Below are positions 60,642 through 64,000 of a stretch of 64,000 nt of DNA, piece by piece. The position numbers and the translations under genes were made by a program. The stretch spans positions 5,642,001 to 5,706,000 of the forward strand of contig NZ_CP150274.1 of NCBI RefSeq assembly GCF_037977055.1, written 5' to 3'. The DNA comes from Paenibacillus sp. FSL K6-1096 (GTDB taxonomy: Bacteria; Bacillota; Bacilli; Paenibacillales; Paenibacillaceae). Numbering within the stretch: the first letter of the stretch is position 1; each line of letters starts with the position of its first letter. Below the pieces are notes generated by a model. It saw only the letters and a list, made by a program, of their open reading frames with translations. It did not search any database and was not told the origin of the DNA.

Positions 60642-60715
60642 TTCAAAGTCCAATATAAGAACAAGAAAACAAATAACACTTTGCCTGGCACGGCAAGGCG
60701 CGGGAGGAAAGAACC

Positions 60716-62362
60716 ATGGACGATAACAAAAACAACTTCAACCCAGAAAACAACAACAATCGTGATCATGAACCGGGACCGGATCGTGAATGGGACAATA
60801 ACAATAATAACAGCACAAATTCTTCTGAAGGCGGCTCTTACTACTATTCCTATGGACCTTTTAAATCCCTGAATAATGAGGACACCGGCAGCAATGATCC
60901 GCAGCATTATAACCGCCGGGAGCCGGAACGGGTGGAGGTTACACCTCCTCAGCCGATGAAATCTCTGCCTTACAGCACCTCGCTCCGCACTAGCGGGAAT
61001 GACGGGAACGGCGGGCGGGGCGGCAATGACGGCGGGGGCGCCTGGCAGTATAACCGCAAGCCGAAGAAGCCGGTGAAGGCGGTGCTGATTTCTTTTCTCG
61101 CCGGAATGGTTGTCCTATCAGGTTCGATGTTCATGGCTGACCGGGGGAACTGGTTCACAGGTGGCGAGGCTGCAACGGCGGTAGCTACGAACCCGGCAGG
61201 GAAGACAGCAAGCGGTGATGCCAAAATCACACCATCCACTTCCACCGCTGCACTGGTCACCGGTTCAGGAGACGTATCCGGTGTAGTGGACAGTGTCGGA
61301 CCGGCAGTCGTTAAGATTGAGACCCTGGTCAAGACAAACAACTCGCGGAACAGAAGCAGCAGCCCGAATATGAATGACCCGTTCTATCAGTTCTTCTTCG
61401 GGGATCAGTTCGGCGGCGGCTCTTCCGGTTCGAATAATTCGGAATCCCAGCCGGGCTCAAATAATTCCAATTCATCACAGCTGACACCTTACGGCATCGG
61501 CACAGGCTTCATCTATAATTCTGACGGATATATCCTGACCAACCAGCACGTGGTGGATGGCGCCGATGTGATCCAGGTTACCGTAGACGGCAACACCAAG
61601 CCTTACGAAGCGAAGCTGCTGGGCTCCAGTAAGGATCTGGATCTGGCGGTACTGAAGATTGAAGGATCAGACTTCCCGTCCGTGGCTCTTGGCGACTCCG
61701 ACAGCATCAAGGTCGGTTCTGAGGTCGTGGCGATCGGGAACCCGCAGGGCTTCGACCATACCGTGACCACCGGGGTGCTTAGCGCCAGAGGCCGCAGCAT
61801 CGATATTGCGGAAGAAGACGGCAGTGGTACAAAAACCTATAAAAACCTGCTCCAGACCGACGCTTCCATTAATCCGGGGAATTCAGGCGGACCGCTGCTC
61901 AATATGAACGGCCAGGTTATTGGTATGAACGTTGCGGTGAGCAGAGATGCCCAGGGGATCGGCTTTGCGATCCCGGTTAATACAATCAAAGGCGTAGTGG
62001 ATAAGCTGGAAGCGAATCAGGAAATTCCTAAAGAACCGGTTCCATTCATCGGTGCGACTCTGATGACCATTACCGATGAAGTTGCTAAGCAGATGGGTAC
62101 AGACATCAAAGAAGGCTCGGTTGTGGCCGAGATTGTCTTCAAATCTCCTGCGTATGTAGCAGACCTTCGTCCTTACGATATCATTACCGGAATCGACGGC
62201 AAGAATTATGCGACCAACCAGGATCTGATCACCTACATCCAGACGCTTAAGGTAGGCGATAAGGTGACTCTGAATGTGGTCCGTGACGGCAAGAAGCTGG
62301 ATCTGCCGGTAACGATCGGCAACAAGAATGATTTCGTGAATGAACAGACTCAGAAGCAATAA
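60716..62362 (+). CDS. HtrA/DegP-like membrane-anchored serine protease
   Basis: 548 residues, GGGAGGAAAG upstream. A long Asn/Asp/Gly-rich cytoplasmic N-terminus (1-118), one membrane helix (about 121-141), a Ser/Asn/Gly linker, trypsin-like domain (about 185-410) with catalytic H278 (TNQHVVDGAD), D309 (DLDLAVLKI) and S390 (NPGNSGGPL), then a PDZ domain (about 435-535). Degrades or refolds misfolded exported proteins. The Asn-rich start is longer than in B. subtilis HtrA. The next genes encode an OmpR-type regulator and a kinase, an arrangement like CssRS beside HtrB. Confidence 0.95.
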   Translation: MDDNKNNFNPENNNNRDHEPGPDREWDNNNNNSTNSSEGGSYYYSYGPFKSLNNEDTGSNDPQHYNRREPERVEVTPPQPMKSLPYSTSLRTSGNDGNGGRGGNDGGGAWQYNRKPKKPVKAVLISFLAGMVVLSGSMFMADRGNWFTGGEAATAVATNPAGKTASGDAKITPSTSTAALVTGSGDVSGVVDSVGPAVVKIETLVKTNNSRNRSSSPNMNDPFYQFFFGDQFGGGSSGSNNSESQPGSNNSNSSQLTPYGIGTGFIYNSDGYILTNQHVVDGADVIQVTVDGNTKPYEAKLLGSSKDLDLAVLKIEGSDFPSVALGDSDSIKVGSEVVAIGNPQGFDHTVTTGVLSARGRSIDIAEEDGSGTKTYKNLLQTDASINPGNSGGPLLNMNGQVIGMNVAVSRDAQGIGFAIPVNTIKGVVDKLEANQEIPKEPVPFIGATLMTITDEVAKQMGTDIKEGSVVAEIVFKSPAYVADLRPYDIITGIDGKNYATNQDLITYIQTLKVGDKVTLNVVRDGKKLDLPVTIGNKNDFVNEQTQKQ

Positions 62363-62504
62363 GCACACCGGGCGGTGAGCGGCAGAGCGGAAGGGGCAGC
62401 CCTTCCGTTCTGTGCTGTCCGGGTACTGAAGCGTAAGCGGATGCGGAGAGGCGGATGCATCTGCTACAATAGAGATATATGACATGGACAATGGGGGCTG
62501 CCGG

Positions 62505-63191
62505 ATGCGACCGAATATATTAATTATTGATGACGATGAGAAAATAATCTCGATGCTGCGCCGCGGGCTGGCTTTTGAGGGCTACGATGTCAAGACTGCA
62601 GCCAACGGGGCGGACGGCCTGCGTGCCGTATTGAACAGCGATCCCGATGTGGTCATTCTGGATGTTATGATGCCCCAGGTGGACGGGTTCGAGGTGTGCC
62701 GCCGTCTGCGGGAGGGCGGGAGCAGTGTGCCGATTCTGATGCTGACCGCAAAGGACGAGATAGAACACCGTGTCAAGGGACTGGACCTCGGTGCAGATGA
62801 CTATCTGGTGAAGCCGTTTGCCCTGGAGGAGCTGTTGGCCCGGGTGCGGGCGCTGCTGCGCCGCAAGAGTGAACAGGGGGAAGCCTCCGAGCAGGCCATC
62901 TCCTATGAAGACATTACGCTCGATGTGGATTCCCGGGAAGTGACCCGCGCGGGCAGACGCCTGGAGCTGACCGCGAAGGAATTCGAGCTGCTGCATCTGT
63001 TCATGCAGAATCCGAAGCGTGTGCTCTCCCGTGATCTGATCATGGATAAGATCTGGGGCTATGATTACAGCGGCGAATCCAATGTGCTTGAAGTCTATAT
63101 TGCCATGCTGCGCCAGAAGACTGAGGAGCATGGCGGCAAACGGTTGATTCAGACGATCCGGGGAGCCGGTTACATCCTAAGAGGTGACTAA
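62505..63191 (+). CDS. OmpR-family response regulator
   Basis: 228 residues from the ATG at 62505 (GGGGG upstream; an ATG at 62484 is in frame but lacks a site). Receiver with D9-D11 pocket and phospho-acceptor D53 (VVILDVMMP), C-terminal winged helix with ELTAKEFELLHLFMQNPKRV and VYIAMLRQKTE. Nearest in look to YkoG/MprA-type regulators; a CssR-like role is possible from its place beside htrA. Its stop abuts the kinase gene. Confidence 0.93.
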   Translation: MRPNILIIDDDEKIISMLRRGLAFEGYDVKTAANGADGLRAVLNSDPDVVILDVMMPQVDGFEVCRRLREGGSSVPILMLTAKDEIEHRVKGLDLGADDYLVKPFALEELLARVRALLRRKSEQGEASEQAISYEDITLDVDSREVTRAGRRLELTAKEFELLHLFMQNPKRVLSRDLIMDKIWGYDYSGESNVLEVYIAMLRQKTEEHGGKRLIQTIRGAGYILRGD

Positions 63192-63192
63192 T

Positions 63193-64000
63193 ATGTCCAT
63201 ACGACTGCGGCTGACTGCCTGGTACTCAGGAATTCTGGCCGTTATGCTGCTGGTCTTGTCCGGCGTGATCTACGCGTTTGTCTATATTAATACGTACGGC
63301 GACCTGAAGAGCCGGCTCCAGAGCCAGTCGCAGCAGGTCGAGCTGAAGGCGGGCCTGACACCAGACGGAACCCTGCAGCCGGTGCTTGGCGGGCCGGCGG
63401 GTCAGAGCCTGTTCGCCCAGATGTACATCTATGACCTGGACCGGCTGGTTCTAAGCCAGAATATGACCGAAATTGAACTGAAATTCCAGGTTCCCGCCAA
63501 GGAGAACCTGCATAACCAGGAGGGATTCCTGCAAGCCAGCTATGGCGGCAATCCTTTCCTGATCTATCAGAGGGCGGTTAATGTAACGCTCAATAACAAC
63601 AGTCTGCCTGCGCCTGCTGTCCTTCAGGTCGCTGTCTATACGGGTGAGCAGGTGACGCTGCTTAACCGGCTGAAAAATATTCTGCTGGCCGGCTCCTTCG
63701 CGACCCTGGTGGCGGCCTTCACCTTCGGCTTGTTCCTGGCCCGCAAGGCGATGAGCCCGATCGGCATGGTCATTGAGGCGGCGAACGGGATACAGACAGG
63801 AACGGATCTCAGCTCACGGATCGAATATGACGGGCCGCAGGATGAGATCGGTCGGCTGATCGCGACGGTTAACAGCATGCTCGGGCGGATGGAGGGCTTC
63901 TATACGGGGCTGGAGGAGGCCTATGCCACCCAGCGCCGCTTCGTCTCCGATGCTTCGCATGAGCTGCGGACACCGCTTACCACCATCCGCGGCAATATTG
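63193..64000 (+). CDS. Sensor histidine kinase, partial (3' end outside window)
   Basis: First 269 residues only. TM1 about 8-31, extracytoplasmic loop about 32-160, TM2 about 162-183, HAMP about 184-240 and the start of HisKA with H256 in SDASHELRTPLTTIRG. The ATPase lies beyond the window. Begins one base after the regulator stop (TAATATG), so the two form a cognate pair. The signal is unknown; envelope or protein-secretion stress is suggested by the htrA gene upstream. Confidence 0.92.
   Translation, partial: MSIRLRLTAWYSGILAVMLLVLSGVIYAFVYINTYGDLKSRLQSQSQQVELKAGLTPDGTLQPVLGGPAGQSLFAQMYIYDLDRLVLSQNMTEIELKFQVPAKENLHNQEGFLQASYGGNPFLIYQRAVNVTLNNNSLPAPAVLQVAVYTGEQVTLLNRLKNILLAGSFATLVAAFTFGLFLARKAMSPIGMVIEAANGIQTGTDLSSRIEYDGPQDEIGRLIATVNSMLGRMEGFYTGLEEAYATQRRFVSDASHELRTPLTTIRGNI

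Overview
The window reads as a chromosomal segment of a spore-forming, low-to-moderate G+C Gram-positive bacterium, most probably a Paenibacillus or close relative. Supporting points seen in the sequence are strong AGGAGG-type ribosome sites, GTG and TTG starts, CotF-like spore proteins, a Spo0E-like phosphatase, a T-box before thrS, an S-box before metA, a LiaFSR system, an S-layer-anchored nucleotidase and a Bacillus-type anaerobic cobalamin operon. No rRNA, tRNA, prophage, transposase or CRISPR array was seen. The species assignment is inference.

Layout. 0-7 kb: the end of a DUF4291 protein, then a dispersed CitA/DcuS-type two-component system around two lipoprotein fumarate-reductase-like flavoproteins and an FMN-binding lipoprotein. 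Both flavoprotein promoters carry the same Rex/Fnr-like operator. 7-19 kb: FAD oxidoreductase, two spore-coat-like proteins, an alaR-alaT-like pair, a Spo0E-like protein, an alpha/beta hydrolase with an APH-type kinase, a chemoreceptor, a PduO adenosyltransferase with an RluA pseudouridine synthase, an intergenic repeat cluster, a Spx/ArsC-like protein and a 5'-3' exonuclease. 19-23 kb: atypical peptide deformylase, GH51 arabinofuranosidase, a Cys-rich DUF6171-like protein and an ArsR-like regulator sharing a 15-bp upstream element with the arabinofuranosidase gene.

23-37.5 kb: a cobalamin riboswitch followed by cbiMNQO (cobalt uptake), then cbiH60-cbiX (fused in frame), cbiJ, cbiC, cbiD, cbiET, cbiL, cbiF, cbiG and cbiA. 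Together these import cobalt, insert it into sirohydrochlorin and carry the ring to cobyrinic acid a,c-diamide by the anaerobic route. The PduO-type adenosyltransferase at 16 kb would supply the adenosyl ligand. 37.5-38 kb: a 51-bp tandem repeat array.

38-47 kb: ROK fructokinase, a candidate small RNA, an HRDC protein, a CorA transporter with a structured leader that includes a small upstream ORF, S-box-metA-metI, mqnC (menaquinone), and an AT-richer patch with a small orphan ORF and a secreted nuclease-like protein whose active site is altered. 47-64 kb: a large SLH-anchored nucleotide phosphoesterase, an SPFH/ribbon-helix-helix pair, T-box-thrS, a 3D-domain cell-wall protein, a 48-residue gene, liaFSR, a copper-amine-oxidase-like stalk protein, an HtrA protease preceded by three 11-bp-phased repeats, and an OmpR-family two-component system whose kinase runs off the window. 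The last ~17 kb is largely cell-envelope and envelope-stress functions.
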